Shown here: in pieces, positions 5,467-12,883 of the stretch
Layout of the letters: every line of letters starts with the position of its first letter
Position numbering within the stretch: the first letter of the stretch is position 1
Assembly: GCA_035705495.1 (NCBI GenBank)
Contig: DASSWB010000110.1
Span: 1 to 16,987 of the forward strand
Direction: 5' to 3'
Source of the DNA: DASSWB01 sp035705495
Lineage (GTDB): Bacteria; Bacteroidota; Bacteroidia; Flavobacteriales; Flavobacteriaceae
Length of the DNA stretch: 16,987 nt
Notes under the pieces: model-generated
Database searches by the model: none
What the model was told of the DNA's origin: nothing
The model's input: only the letters and a program-made list of their open reading frames with translations
Program-made: the position numbers and the translations under genes

Positions 5467-6178
5467 GGCTTTTTACCATGTGATATCTGACCCTGTAATG
5501 TCTAGTAAGGTTCTTAATGACAAGAGTAAATTGATATATGGATTAATTACCGGGTTAACTAAAGAAAACGGCTTTTGCTGGGCGAACAATCATTATTTCG
5601 CTGAGTTTTTTGAAGTTTCAAAAGAAACTATTTCTAGATGTATTTCTAAATTGGAAAAAGAAGGATTTATTGAAATTTTTATAGATGAAAAAAATGGCAA
5701 TTCCCGAAAAATTTTTGTTTCTGAAAATCCATTTTTAGCAAAAGAAAAAGCAAAAGCGGGTCATGATAAAAATAACAAAGGTCATGATAAAAACATCAAG
5801 GGGTCTTATCAAAAACATCAAGAGGTCTTGACGAAAACATCAAGAGGTCTTGACGAAAACGTCAAACATAATAATACTATAAATAATACTATAAATAATA
5901 CTAATGAGAGAGAAACGCGCGCGCTCGACTTTTTAAAATTAAATTTTCCTGCAAGGTTTGAAACTGAATTCTTGATGCGTTTTTCAAAAACTATTTTAGA
6001 TAAGAAAAAATTCGCTGAAGATTTTAATGATACCGTAGATACGGAAGAATTAAATTATACAGATAAAATACTTTTCGCTCGTCTTGGCAGGTATGCCAGA
6101 AACTGGGTGCAAAACCAAAATAAATATGCACCTGCAGAGCCAGAGCAAAAACCCGCTTACCTAAGAAAAATATCTTAA
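5447..6178 (+). CDS. Phage replication initiator (winged-helix, O-like)
   Basis: 243 aa. Residues ~7-92 are a winged helix of the phage replication-initiator type (KLIYGLITGLTKENGFCWAN, then EVSKETISRCISKLEKEGF). Residues 105-153 are low-complexity Lys/Asn/His sequence encoded by DNA direct repeats (see 5759-5905). Residues ~154-225 form a helical C-terminal domain that could contact the DnaB helicase encoded next (gap 3 bp). The organisation N-terminal DNA-binding domain, repeat-bearing linker with the origin inside the gene, and helicase gene downstream is that of lambda O/P-type modules. The start may be 5447 or the ATG at 5453. It is a probable paralogue of the N-terminal half of the gene before it. 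Confidence 0.85.
   Translation: MKMKGNRAFYHVISDPVMSSKVLNDKSKLIYGLITGLTKENGFCWANNHYFAEFFEVSKETISRCISKLEKEGFIEIFIDEKNGNSRKIFVSENPFLAKEKAKAGHDKNNKGHDKNIKGSYQKHQEVLTKTSRGLDENVKHNNTINNTINNTNERETRALDFLKLNFPARFETEFLMRFSKTILDKKKFAEDFNDTVDTEELNYTDKILFARLGRYARNWVQNQNKYAPAEPEQKPAYLRKIS
5759..5866 (+). repeat. Five ~22-bp iterons inside the initiator gene
   Basis: GGTC-headed units begin at 5759, 5780, 5802, 5824 and 5846 (spacing 21, 22, 22, 22), each continuing with an AAAA(C/T)(A/G)(T/A)C-type tail. Units four and five share GGTCTTGACGAAAAC and contain the dyad TCAAGA/TCTTGA across their joint. Because 22 is not a multiple of three, each unit is read in a different frame and the encoded amino acids do not repeat after the second unit. 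The repeat is therefore kept at the DNA level, as expected of initiator-binding iterons. Confidence 0.75.
5870..5905 (+). repeat. A/T-rich 12-bp triplicate next to the iterons (unwinding element)
   Basis: AATAATACTATA occurs at 5870-5881 and 5882-5893 and again as AATAATACTAAT at 5894-5905, encoding NNTI-NNTI-NNTN. It lies directly beside the iterons, is almost pure A/T, and so would melt easily, as DNA-unwinding elements at iteron origins do. The origin role is inferred from structure and position. Confidence 0.6.
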
Positions 6179-6181
6179 CCA

Positions 6182-7600
6182 ATGGAAAACGGCAAATCAA
6201 TACCAAAATCCATCAAGGCAGAAGAAGCTGTTATAGGTGCAATGCTCATAGATGGTCGTGCGCCACTTGAAGTAATGACTATTATAAAATCTTCAGATGT
6301 TTTTTACGCTTCAAAAAACCGTTTGATTTTTGAAGCTGTTACCGAGTTGGCCTACAAAAATGAAGCAATTGATTTGCTTACCGTTTCACAACAGTTGACC
6401 AGGACCGGAAAATTGGAAGAAGCAGGTGGTGATATGGAATTGATCCAGTTGAGCAGTAAGATTTCAAGCGGTGCAAACGTAGAATACCACGCGCGTATTT
6501 TAATTCAGTACTGGATCAAAAGAAAACTTATTCAGAAAGCCAATACAATTATCAGTGAAGCCTACAAAGAAGATACCGATAGCTTGGACCTATTGGAGAT
6601 GGATGCCAAACTAAACGACGACATCAATGAAATTGTGTTCACTGGAAGTAAAGAAACCACTTATGCTGCAGCTTTGCAAGACGTGGTTGATCGTGTAGAA
6701 CTAATTAGCAACCAGAAAGAAGGTGAGTTTACCGGCGTTCCTACAGGCTTTGCCAAGATTGACCGATTCACGGGCGGTTGGCAACCAAGTGATTTAATAA
6801 TATTGGCGGCACGCCCTGGTATGGGCAAGACTGCTTTCATTCTAAAAAACACCGTGGAGTGTGGTTTAAGAAATATTCCTGTTGGTTTCTTCTCTTTGGA
6901 AATGAGCACACAGCAATTGGCGGCACGTACAGTAGCAATCAATTCGAATTTTCATTTATCACAATTGATCCGCGACGGATTTGCCCAGGATAAGTACTTC
7001 GTTACGCTTCAAAAAAAGCAAAACGAAATGAACAAATTCCCGATTTATATTGACGATAATCCCTCATTGGATATTCGAGATATTATAGCAAAGGCGCGCA
7101 TCTGGAAGCGTAAACATAATATTCAGATCTTGTTTGTTGATTACATCCAGCTGGTTAGTGACAAGAGCAAAGGAAACAACCGCGAACAAGAGATTGCAAG
7201 TATTTCCCGAAGCTTAAAAGGATTGGCGAAAGAACTAAGCGTGCCCGTGATTGCATTGTCTCAATTGTCTAGAGCTGTTGAGACGAGAACCGATAAACAT
7301 CCGAAGCTTTCAGATCTAAGAGAAAGCGGTGCAATAGAGCAAGATGCTGATATTGTTACGTTTCTGTACAGGCATCACTATTACTATCCAGATGCAGAAT
7401 TGGATAGCCAATTGGTGGAGCAAGGAGCCAATGCAGAATTCTCTTTTGCCAAGTACAGAAGCGGTAGTCTTGAAACAAAAGGATTGCACTTTGATGCGAA
7501 CAAAGTGAAGTACAGTGATCCCGAAGAGAACAAAAACAACGAGTGGAATGCAAATGATCTACCAAAGATGGATCCTACTGGTAACGATAACTTTTTTTGA
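6182..7600 (+). CDS. dnaB: Replicative DNA helicase DnaB
   Basis: 472 aa, about the usual DnaB length. The N-terminal collar domain (IPKSIKAEEAVIGAMLID...) occupies ~7-110, then a linker helix and a RecA-like motor from ~180. Walker A is ARPGMGKTAF (K216, T217), Walker B LFVDYIQL (317-324, D320), the H3/H4 region is ALSQLSR (358-364), and LSDLRESGAIEQDAD (376-390) is the classic DnaB arginine-finger segment. It unwinds the phage replication fork as a hexameric ring. There is no dnaC-like loader gene beside it, so the initiator protein just upstream may load it. The C-terminal ~45 residues are polar and divergent. The ATG at 6182 is 3 bp after the initiator stop. Confidence 0.97.
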   Translation: MENGKSIPKSIKAEEAVIGAMLIDGRAPLEVMTIIKSSDVFYASKNRLIFEAVTELAYKNEAIDLLTVSQQLTRTGKLEEAGGDMELIQLSSKISSGANVEYHARILIQYWIKRKLIQKANTIISEAYKEDTDSLDLLEMDAKLNDDINEIVFTGSKETTYAAALQDVVDRVELISNQKEGEFTGVPTGFAKIDRFTGGWQPSDLIILAARPGMGKTAFILKNTVECGLRNIPVGFFSLEMSTQQLAARTVAINSNFHLSQLIRDGFAQDKYFVTLQKKQNEMNKFPIYIDDNPSLDIRDIIAKARIWKRKHNIQILFVDYIQLVSDKSKGNNREQEIASISRSLKGLAKELSVPVIALSQLSRAVETRTDKHPKLSDLRESGAIEQDADIVTFLYRHHYYYPDAELDSQLVEQGANAEFSFAKYRSGSLETKGLHFDANKVKYSDPEENKNNEWNANDLPKMDPTGNDNFF

Positions 7601-7601
7601 T

Positions 7602-7952
7602 ATGCCTAATAAACCAAAAACAATTAGACCACAGTGGGTTCCGGAGCGTAAAGCATTTGGAAGGAGAACTGCAGATAACCAGAAGTTCTACAACTCGTGG
7701 GCGTGGCGCAAGGTTAGAAAGGCGTACATAGATAAGCAACCACTTTGTGAAAAGTGTATTGAAGAAGATAAAACAGTAGCAGCTGCCTTTGTAGATCACA
7801 TACAAAGGATTGAAGATGGCGGTGCCAAGCTAGATGAGGCGAACCTTCAAAGTTTGTGTAAGCATTGCCACAATAGTAAATCAGGTAAAGAAGCACACGG
7901 TTATCGTGAAAATAATAATAAAAAAGAGGGGTATAGGGGTGAAAACACCTAG
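7602..7952 (+). CDS. Phage HNH endonuclease (packaging-associated)
   Basis: 116 aa starting MPNKPKTIRPQW; the frame is open further upstream but that part overlaps dnaB and is not coding-like. The HNH fold is complete: a Trp-rich helix (FYNSWAWRKVRKAYI), a CEKC zinc knuckle, FVDHIQ with the catalytic His, the Asn in NLQSLC, and CKHCHNSKSGKE. Small HNH proteins of this type sit directly before the terminase genes in many HK97-like phages and are needed with terminase to cleave the packaging site. The gene starts one base after dnaB and is 83 bp before the small terminase gene, in agreement with that role. Confidence 0.92.
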   Translation: MPNKPKTIRPQWVPERKAFGRRTADNQKFYNSWAWRKVRKAYIDKQPLCEKCIEEDKTVAAAFVDHIQRIEDGGAKLDEANLQSLCKHCHNSKSGKEAHGYRENNNKKEGYRGENT

Positions 7953-8035
7953 AGTGCAACCGCTCCTACATCGCCATTAAGTCAAAATTTTACTCGCCGT
8001 TAATTATTGAGGGGGGGGTTAAAACAGAGGAAGTT
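7953..8035 (+). other. Intergenic between HNH and small terminase with G8 run (possible cos region)
   Basis: This 83-bp gap is long for such a compact module. It holds an uninterrupted run of eight G (8011-8018) preceded by TTAATTATTGA. Packaging sites of cos phages are often just upstream of the small terminase gene, and HNH-associated terminases cut there, so this is the best cos candidate in the window. There is no direct proof. An SD-like GAGGAAG (8027-8033) precedes the next gene. Confidence 0.3.
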
Positions 8036-8473
8036 ATGAAAATAGTACACACAGGAAAAGAAACAGAATTGCTCTCAGAAGTTCCGAAGGCTGGGACTTA
8101 TTTGGGGAGTAAAGCAAAGAACCATTTTAAAAGGTTGGCGAAAATATTAATCGCCTCTAACCGGCTGAAAAGAATTCACGTTCCGGCTCTTGAAATTTTA
8201 GCAGTTAACGCGGAACAATGGGAATGGGCGCTGCGTGAAATACGTGACAAAAATAAAGACAAGCCAGGATCTGGTTACATTCAAAAATATGCTTCTGGAG
8301 CCAACAATATTTCTGCAGAGCTTTCTGTAAAGCGCGATGCCGAGAAAGCAATTATGCAATGCATCAAACAATTCGGATTAGATCCAAAATCAGAGAAAGA
8401 CTTGAAGGCTACAATAGATCCTGCGCAAACAGATCTATTCGAAGAATTCCAAAACAGAAAAAACGTACAATGA
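8036..8473 (+). CDS. terS: Phage terminase small subunit, P27 family
   Basis: 145 aa. The middle (YLGSKAKNHFKRLAKILIAS, then NRLKRIHVPALEILAVNAEQ) is the helical DNA-recognition region of P27-type small terminases. It is followed by GSGYIQKYASGANNISAELS and VKRDAEKAIMQCIKQFGLDP, matching the family's usual P-x-x-x-A ... AEK ... FGL-P-x-S order, and an acidic tail (TDLFEEF). It would recognise phage DNA and regulate the large terminase. The ATG at 8036 has a good SD-like sequence GAGGAAG, unusual in this window. The gene overlaps the next by 4 nt. Confidence 0.85.
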   Translation: MKIVHTGKETELLSEVPKAGTYLGSKAKNHFKRLAKILIASNRLKRIHVPALEILAVNAEQWEWALREIRDKNKDKPGSGYIQKYASGANNISAELSVKRDAEKAIMQCIKQFGLDPKSEKDLKATIDPAQTDLFEEFQNRKNVQ

Positions 8474-8814
8474 TGAAATTAACAGGAAAAGCATTAGAAG
8501 ACTTTGGAAAGTATTTACAGGAACAAAGTATTGCTTATGATGAAAATATGGATCAATACCCGAAAAGTTTTTTAGTAGAGAATTTTAGCCGTGTTCCTGA
8601 AGCAATGCAATGGGGCGTGTATCAAGATTTCTTCGATAAACAAGATTTAACCCTGTACGTAGAGAAATTTATTGATGGCAGTTATGATTACACAATAGTC
8701 GGAAATCATTTTCTGCAGAATGTAGATTTTGAAGACGGAACCTTTAAAAATTTAAACGAAGCCCGCGCCGCAGCAATAGAAAAAGCAACAGAAATTTTCA
8801 ACAATAAAAAATAA
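8470..8814 (+). CDS. Unknown protein between terminase subunits (114 aa)
   Basis: Not recognised. The start is ATGATG at 8470-8475, overlapping the small terminase stop. The sequence begins with a helix (LTGKALEDFGKYLQEQ), has aromatic-rich segments (MQWGVYQDFFDKQDLTLYVE, then GSYDYTIVGNHFLQN) and ends in an Ala-rich helix (NEARAAAIEKATEIF). The large terminase gene starts two bases after its stop, so it is translated as part of the packaging module. It looks like a soluble alpha/beta protein; a packaging accessory or inhibitor is possible but not shown. Confidence 0.78.
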   Translation: MMKLTGKALEDFGKYLQEQSIAYDENMDQYPKSFLVENFSRVPEAMQWGVYQDFFDKQDLTLYVEKFIDGSYDYTIVGNHFLQNVDFEDGTFKNLNEARAAAIEKATEIFNNKK

Positions 8815-8815
8815 A

Positions 8816-10579
8816 ATGACCATCACCAAAGAAATCCAATCCTCAATCCCTTACCAGTACGCGCTAGATGTGCAAAACGGTAAAATACCTGTTGGCAACC
8901 GTGTGCGCCAGGCGGTAGAGCGGTTCTTTGGTTGGATTTCTTCAGCAGAAAACGACGGTTACCATCTGAACCATAGCTCAGGAATGCACGTTATTGAATT
9001 TTTTGAATTTTTTCTTTGCCATACAAAAGGCGAAAAAGGCAAAAACCGCGAGTCGTTCACGTTGGAGCCGTTTCAGCAGTTCACACTTTACAACATATTC
9101 GCGTGGAAAGATGCCGACGGCCGCCGACGGATTAAAACGGTGTACGAAAAAGTGGCGCGAAAAAACGGAAAAACCGCAATCCTTGCCGGACTTGGTTTGT
9201 ACTGCCTAACTTTTGATGATGAAGAAAGTCCTGAAATTTATGTAGGTGCCACGAAAGAAGCCCAGGCGAAAATATGTTGGGAACAGGCTGCCGATTTTGT
9301 TTACAAATCCCGATCGCTCAGATCTATTGGCGTAGAAAATACACAACGTGAAATCCGTTTCAAAAAGAAGCTGGGAAAGTTCCGTTTTTTGGGTGGAGAC
9401 AGTAAAACGCAAGATGGATTATCGCCTTCCCTAGCTTGTATAGACGAATACCACTCGCACCGTGATGATAGCATTCGTGAAGTTCTGGAATCTGCTATGG
9501 GTGCCCGTACAAATCCGATACTTTACATCATCACCACGGCTGGTTTCAATATGCAATCCGCCTGTAAAGCTGCTGAAGATGTTTACAAAGAAATTCTTTC
9601 CGGAAACAAAAAAGACGATCACACTTTCATAATGATTCACGATTTGGATGATGGTGATGATTGGGAAAACCCTGATAATTGGTTTAAGTCAAACCCAAAT
9701 CTAGGCGTATCAATTTCTATGGAATATTTGAAAGCTGAATATATTAAGGCAGTAAATCAGCCTTCCAAAATATCAAATTTCAAAACGAAGCACCTAAATA
9801 TGTGGGTTGATGCTGCCGAAGTAAGAATTTCAGACGAAATCTGGAAGCTTTCCGCAGGGAAAATCCGCCTTAAAAACTTTATAGAAAACGGATGCGCCGG
9901 TGCAATAGATTTAAGTAGCACGATAGATCTTTCTGCCGAAGTTTACGTAAGCAATCCAGATGCCGAAGGCTACCGCGATATTCTTCCGCTTATATTTTGC
10001 CCAAAAGATACCGTTGGTAAACGCAGTAAAGAAGATCGGGTGCCTTATGATTTATGGACCAAGAAAAAACTATTTGATTTTATAGATTTCAGCGGGACCA
10101 AATTTGAAAAGGAAAGTTTCTGGAAAAAACAAACCCTGATCACCGCCACGCCGGGCAACCAGATAGATTATGCCACCATTCAGCAATACACCGCTTATTT
10201 AAATGATGTTCTTAAGCCAAAATGGTACTTGTACGATCCTTGGGCGGCCACGCAAATGGTGCAGGAGCTTACGGCTCACGGTGTAGAAATGCACCCGTTC
10301 GCGCAGACCATCACCCATTTTTCGAATCCTACAAAAGAATTTGAAAAACTGGCTTATGAAGGGAAGTTTAGGCACGGTGGGCACCCTGTTTTAAGTTGGA
10401 ATTTAAGCGGATGCGTGGCAATTACAGATCCCAATGAGAATATTCGCTATTCAAAAAAGCATAGTACAAAGAGGATAGATCCAATCATTGCGATAATTAT
10501 GGCTCTGGCGGGGACCATTATTCAGGAAGAAACCAATGAAAGCAAATACAACAACGATAAAGAGGAAATTTATATCTGA
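8816..10579 (+). CDS. terL: Phage terminase large subunit
   Basis: 587 aa, full length for HK97-like (P27-partnered) terminases. The ATPase domain has an adenine-binding LEPFQQF (83-89), Walker A ARKNGKTAI (114-122, K119), Walker B LACIDEYH (206-213, D210 and E211) and coupling motif IITTAG (238-243). The RNase H-like nuclease domain has acidic residues at AIDLSST (D365), YDPWAA (D474) and KRIDPIIA (D555), plus the family's TPGNQIDY segment (445-452). It drives genome translocation into the prohead and cuts concatemers. The ATG at 8816 follows TAAA-rich sequence. In relatives a portal gene comes next, but here small non-structural genes and then a cassette array follow. Confidence 0.97.
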   Translation: MTITKEIQSSIPYQYALDVQNGKIPVGNRVRQAVERFFGWISSAENDGYHLNHSSGMHVIEFFEFFLCHTKGEKGKNRESFTLEPFQQFTLYNIFAWKDADGRRRIKTVYEKVARKNGKTAILAGLGLYCLTFDDEESPEIYVGATKEAQAKICWEQAADFVYKSRSLRSIGVENTQREIRFKKKLGKFRFLGGDSKTQDGLSPSLACIDEYHSHRDDSIREVLESAMGARTNPILYIITTAGFNMQSACKAAEDVYKEILSGNKKDDHTFIMIHDLDDGDDWENPDNWFKSNPNLGVSISMEYLKAEYIKAVNQPSKISNFKTKHLNMWVDAAEVRISDEIWKLSAGKIRLKNFIENGCAGAIDLSSTIDLSAEVYVSNPDAEGYRDILPLIFCPKDTVGKRSKEDRVPYDLWTKKKLFDFIDFSGTKFEKESFWKKQTLITATPGNQIDYATIQQYTAYLNDVLKPKWYLYDPWAATQMVQELTAHGVEMHPFAQTITHFSNPTKEFEKLAYEGKFRHGGHPVLSWNLSGCVAITDPNENIRYSKKHSTKRIDPIIAIIMALAGTIIQEETNESKYNNDKEEIYI

Positions 10580-10597
10580 TTTTTTAAAACTGAAAAA

Positions 10598-11065
10598 ATG
10601 GAACAAAGAACAATAAAATTTAGGGCAATCAGAAAAAACACAAATGAATTGGTTTATGGCAATCTGTTCATTCCTGACAAATTTGTCGGGGGAGTTTATA
10701 TATGCCCTGCCTGTACCTACGCGGACTTTATGCCGGGGTTTGAAGACGGGGAAAACATAGAAGAATTTAAAAATAGCGGTATAGCTTTAGGACATTTTCA
10801 CGAAGTCAATCCTGAATCAGTAGGGCAATTCACAGGATTCACCGACAAAAACGGAAAAGAAATATACGAAGGCGATATTTTAAGTGACTGGACTGAAACA
10901 GATGAAGGAAATATCCAGTCTAAAATGCAGGTTTTTTGGTGTGAAAAAACAGGAGCGTGGAAACTTGACAATAGTTATAAGCAGGACAGATCAAGTGGAG
11001 ATTTATTAAGTGATGAATTAACTGATTTCGCGTATGAAATCACAGGAAATATTTTTAAAAACTAG
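10598..11065 (+). CDS. YopX family phage protein
   Basis: 155 aa. It begins RTIKFRAIRKNTNELVYGNL and contains VGQFTGFTDKNGKEIYEGDI, the diagnostic YopX core (GQFTGLxDKNGKEIYEGDI), followed by a beta-strand segment (MQVFWCEKTGAWKL) and the end AYEITGNIF. YopX proteins are small beta-rich proteins widespread in phages of Bacillota and Bacteroidota. Their function is not known. It is 18 bp after the large terminase gene. Confidence 0.93.
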   Translation: MEQRTIKFRAIRKNTNELVYGNLFIPDKFVGGVYICPACTYADFMPGFEDGENIEEFKNSGIALGHFHEVNPESVGQFTGFTDKNGKEIYEGDILSDWTETDEGNIQSKMQVFWCEKTGAWKLDNSYKQDRSSGDLLSDELTDFAYEITGNIFKN

Positions 11066-11078
11066 CCATTTCTCCAAA

Positions 11079-11867
11079 ATGAAAAAATTCACCTTCACAA
11101 AAAAACAACAAGAATTAATGCGGGAAAACCGCCTGAAGCTTACCTCGTTTGAAATTGGCGAGCAGTTGGGATGTTCCGGATCTGTTGTGCAAAAGTGGTG
11201 GCGTGAAAATGGGCTTCAGCTTACCAAGGCAGAAATCAACAAAAAGAAATCAGCTAAACTAAAAGCCGCAAAACGAACAAGTTTCGACCCATTGCAGGAT
11301 GAAATTATAAAATCCGAATATCTAAACCTTCCAGAAAAAGCACTTGCCCGTAAAGTGGGAAAAAGCAGTGCCGGTGTTCGTGTAAGAATGCGGCAGCTTG
11401 GTTTGGTGGTTCCGAAGAAAATAATTGAAATCAGAAAAAAAGAAAGTCAGTTTCATAAAGGTCAAGTTTCACACAACAAAGGATTAAAACAATCGGAATT
11501 TATGAGCGCTGAAGCAATAGAACGGACCAAAAAAAACCGTTTCAAAAAAGGGCAAGCCCCTTACAATTCAAAAAAGAACGGCGCCATTTCTGTCAGGAAA
11601 GACAATAAAACCGGCATTGCATATAAATTCATTCGGGTTTCAGCTAGCAATTGGAAGCAGTACCACTACCACGTTTGGGAAAAGGAAAACGGCAAAGTGC
11701 CAGAAGGTCATTGCCTTTGGTTCAAAGACGGAAATTCCCTTAACTGCAACATTGAAAATCTGGAATGCATTACCCGTGCCGAAAATTTAAGCCGAAACTG
11801 GCACAATTACCCAAAACCACTTCAAACAGCAATTAAATTAACCAAAAAAATAAACAAACAATTATGA
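11079..11867 (+). CDS. HTH-HNH endonuclease-like protein, catalytic His altered
   Basis: 262 aa from the ATG at 11079; an earlier ATG at 11034 overlaps the YopX gene. Two successive helix-turn-helix modules (~7-47 and ~69-109: FEIGEQLGCSGSVVQKWW, ALARKVGKSSAGVRVRMRQL) are followed by two FxKGQ motifs (about 125 and 155) and an HNH_3-like C-terminus (KQYHYHVWEKENGKVPEGH, WFKDGNSLNCNIENLECITR). In active relatives the motif reads HHxDGN; here it is WFKDGN, so the usual catalytic His is absent and nuclease activity is doubtful, though DNA binding is likely. It resembles homing-type free-standing phage genes. It overlaps the next gene by 4 nt (ATGA). Confidence 0.85.
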   Translation: MKKFTFTKKQQELMRENRLKLTSFEIGEQLGCSGSVVQKWWRENGLQLTKAEINKKKSAKLKAAKRTSFDPLQDEIIKSEYLNLPEKALARKVGKSSAGVRVRMRQLGLVVPKKIIEIRKKESQFHKGQVSHNKGLKQSEFMSAEAIERTKKNRFKKGQAPYNSKKNGAISVRKDNKTGIAYKFIRVSASNWKQYHYHVWEKENGKVPEGHCLWFKDGNSLNCNIENLECITRAENLSRNWHNYPKPLQTAIKLTKKINKQL

Positions 11868-12226
11868 GCCAAAACAATTTACAAGAACTGAATGATGTCC
11901 TGTTCGATACGCTTCGGAAGGTGAAGGACGGAAAAATGGATCCGAAGCAAGTCAATGCCGTTGTGGCTGTTTCCAATTCCATAATTTCAAATACAAAAAC
12001 CGTGATGCAGGCCTGTAAAATGGCGAAAACCGAGATTCCGTCAGGCTTTTTTGGAGTTGAAAAAAGTCCTATGCAAATAACCGAAGGTCCGGCAGGTCAA
12101 AGCAAATATCAAGAACTCGATTTTGCCCTGGCAATAGGTTACGACAATGTTGCAAAAGCGGTGGGAGATCTTGGAAATAAAGTTTTCAGGAAACGTTTCG
12201 AAACCTGGAAAAACAACCGATCCTAA
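11864..12226 (+). CDS. Unknown phage protein (120 aa), helical N-terminus
   Basis: The N-terminal ~55 residues (LQELNDVLFDTLRKVKDGKM, then NAVVAVSNSIISNTKTVMQA) resemble small helical phage proteins of unknown function that are often seen near terminase or replication genes. The rest is polar and ends in a basic helix (NKVFRKRFETWKNNR). It is coupled by ATGA to the HTH-HNH gene. I cannot give a function. Confidence 0.78.
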   Translation: MSQNNLQELNDVLFDTLRKVKDGKMDPKQVNAVVAVSNSIISNTKTVMQACKMAKTEIPSGFFGVEKSPMQITEGPAGQSKYQELDFALAIGYDNVAKAVGDLGNKVFRKRFETWKNNRS

Positions 12227-12256
12227 AAAACAAACCTCCAACAACAACACAACCAA

Positions 12257-12490
12257 ATGGATTACCGAGAAGAAATCGAAGAATACCAAAAAGAGATTAA
12301 ACTGCTTCGGCAGTTGGGCACCCGGCAAGGCTTTTTCCATTATTATTTTGAGCAGTTGCCAAGCCATAGAACTTATGTAGAGTGTTTCAATTTCGTAAAC
12401 GAAAAACACTTTGACTTATTTGGCGAGACTAGGTATGAAAGTTATCAGAGTTTTCAAAATCAACTCAGTAAACACCACCGTAAAAAATGA
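12257..12490 (+). CDS. Unknown phage protein (77 aa)
   Basis: Begins with a charged helix (DYREEIEEYQKEIKLLRQLG) and has an aromatic-rich second half (GFFHYYFEQLPSHRTYVECF, HFDLFGETRYESYQSF). This FxYYFxxLPS...ECFNxVNxxxxxLFG...YxSYxSF pattern looks conserved and is reminiscent of Bacteroidota phage hypothetical proteins; the function is unknown. It follows the previous gene after 30 nt and overlaps the next by 4 nt. A second frame open at 12147-12380 covers the same bases but is not protein-like. Confidence 0.75.
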   Translation: MDYREEIEEYQKEIKLLRQLGTRQGFFHYYFEQLPSHRTYVECFNFVNEKHFDLFGETRYESYQSFQNQLSKHHRKK

Positions 12491-12675
12491 AACAAACAAT
12501 ATACATCATTTTGAATATCGTTCTCACTTTTCTGGCCCCACTGCTTACAAGTTGGCTGCTCGATTTACAGTGGTTCAAATTATGGCCCCGCTACACGATG
12601 GTAATACTGCTAATGCTTTTTGAAATAGCGGTAGGCATATTTATGTTAATACAAATTTTAAAAAAACAAAAATGA
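12487..12675 (+). CDS. Small membrane protein, two helices (62 aa)
   Basis: Two hydrophobic segments, ~4-25 (TIYIILNIVLTFLAPLLTSW) and ~38-57 (MVILLMLFEIAVGIFMLIQI), ending in a basic tail KKQK. It is linked to both neighbours by ATGA overlaps, so co-translation is certain if the neighbours are real. Pairs of tiny membrane proteins late in a phage operon can be lysis accessory proteins, but no holin signature is recognised here. Confidence 0.72.
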   Translation: MKQTIYIILNIVLTFLAPLLTSWLLDLQWFKLWPRYTMVILLMLFEIAVGIFMLIQILKKQK

Positions 12676-12881
12676 GCCAAACAAAAAAACATTCATTTAT
12701 AGAAGCCATTACAAATACGGCCGTTGGCTTTGGGATTTCGCTGGCTTCCATTTTTGCCATCTTCCCAATTATGGGAATTGAGAGTTCGCCTACCAAAAAT
12801 ATTATGATCACGGTTTATTTTACAGTGATCAGTATTGCGAGAGGGTATTTGCTGAGACGGTTTTTTAATAGCAAGCGATGA
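12672..12881 (+). CDS. DUF7220-like small membrane protein (69 aa)
   Basis: Begins MSQTKKHSFIEAITNTAVGF and contains GFGISLASIFAIFPIMGIES and MITVYFTVISIARGYLLRRF, a pattern I associate with the DUF7220 family found in phages of many phyla, with two hydrophobic spans. The function is unknown. This is the last gene of the compact phage operon: immediately after its TGA the sequence changes to a cassette array with long palindromic spacers. Confidence 0.82.
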   Translation: MSQTKKHSFIEAITNTAVGFGISLASIFAIFPIMGIESSPTKNIMITVYFTVISIARGYLLRRFFNSKR

Positions 12882-12883
12882 TG

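Noticed and set aside
5759..5905. CRISPR array
   Set aside because: Repeats are contiguous or nearly so with no unique spacers of 30 nt, and they lie inside a coding gene; iterons explain them better.
12147..12623. Two plus-strand frames (12147-12380, 12411-12623)
   Set aside because: Both overlap better-supported genes linked by ATGA overlaps, and their translations have no domain or hydrophobic pattern that makes sense.
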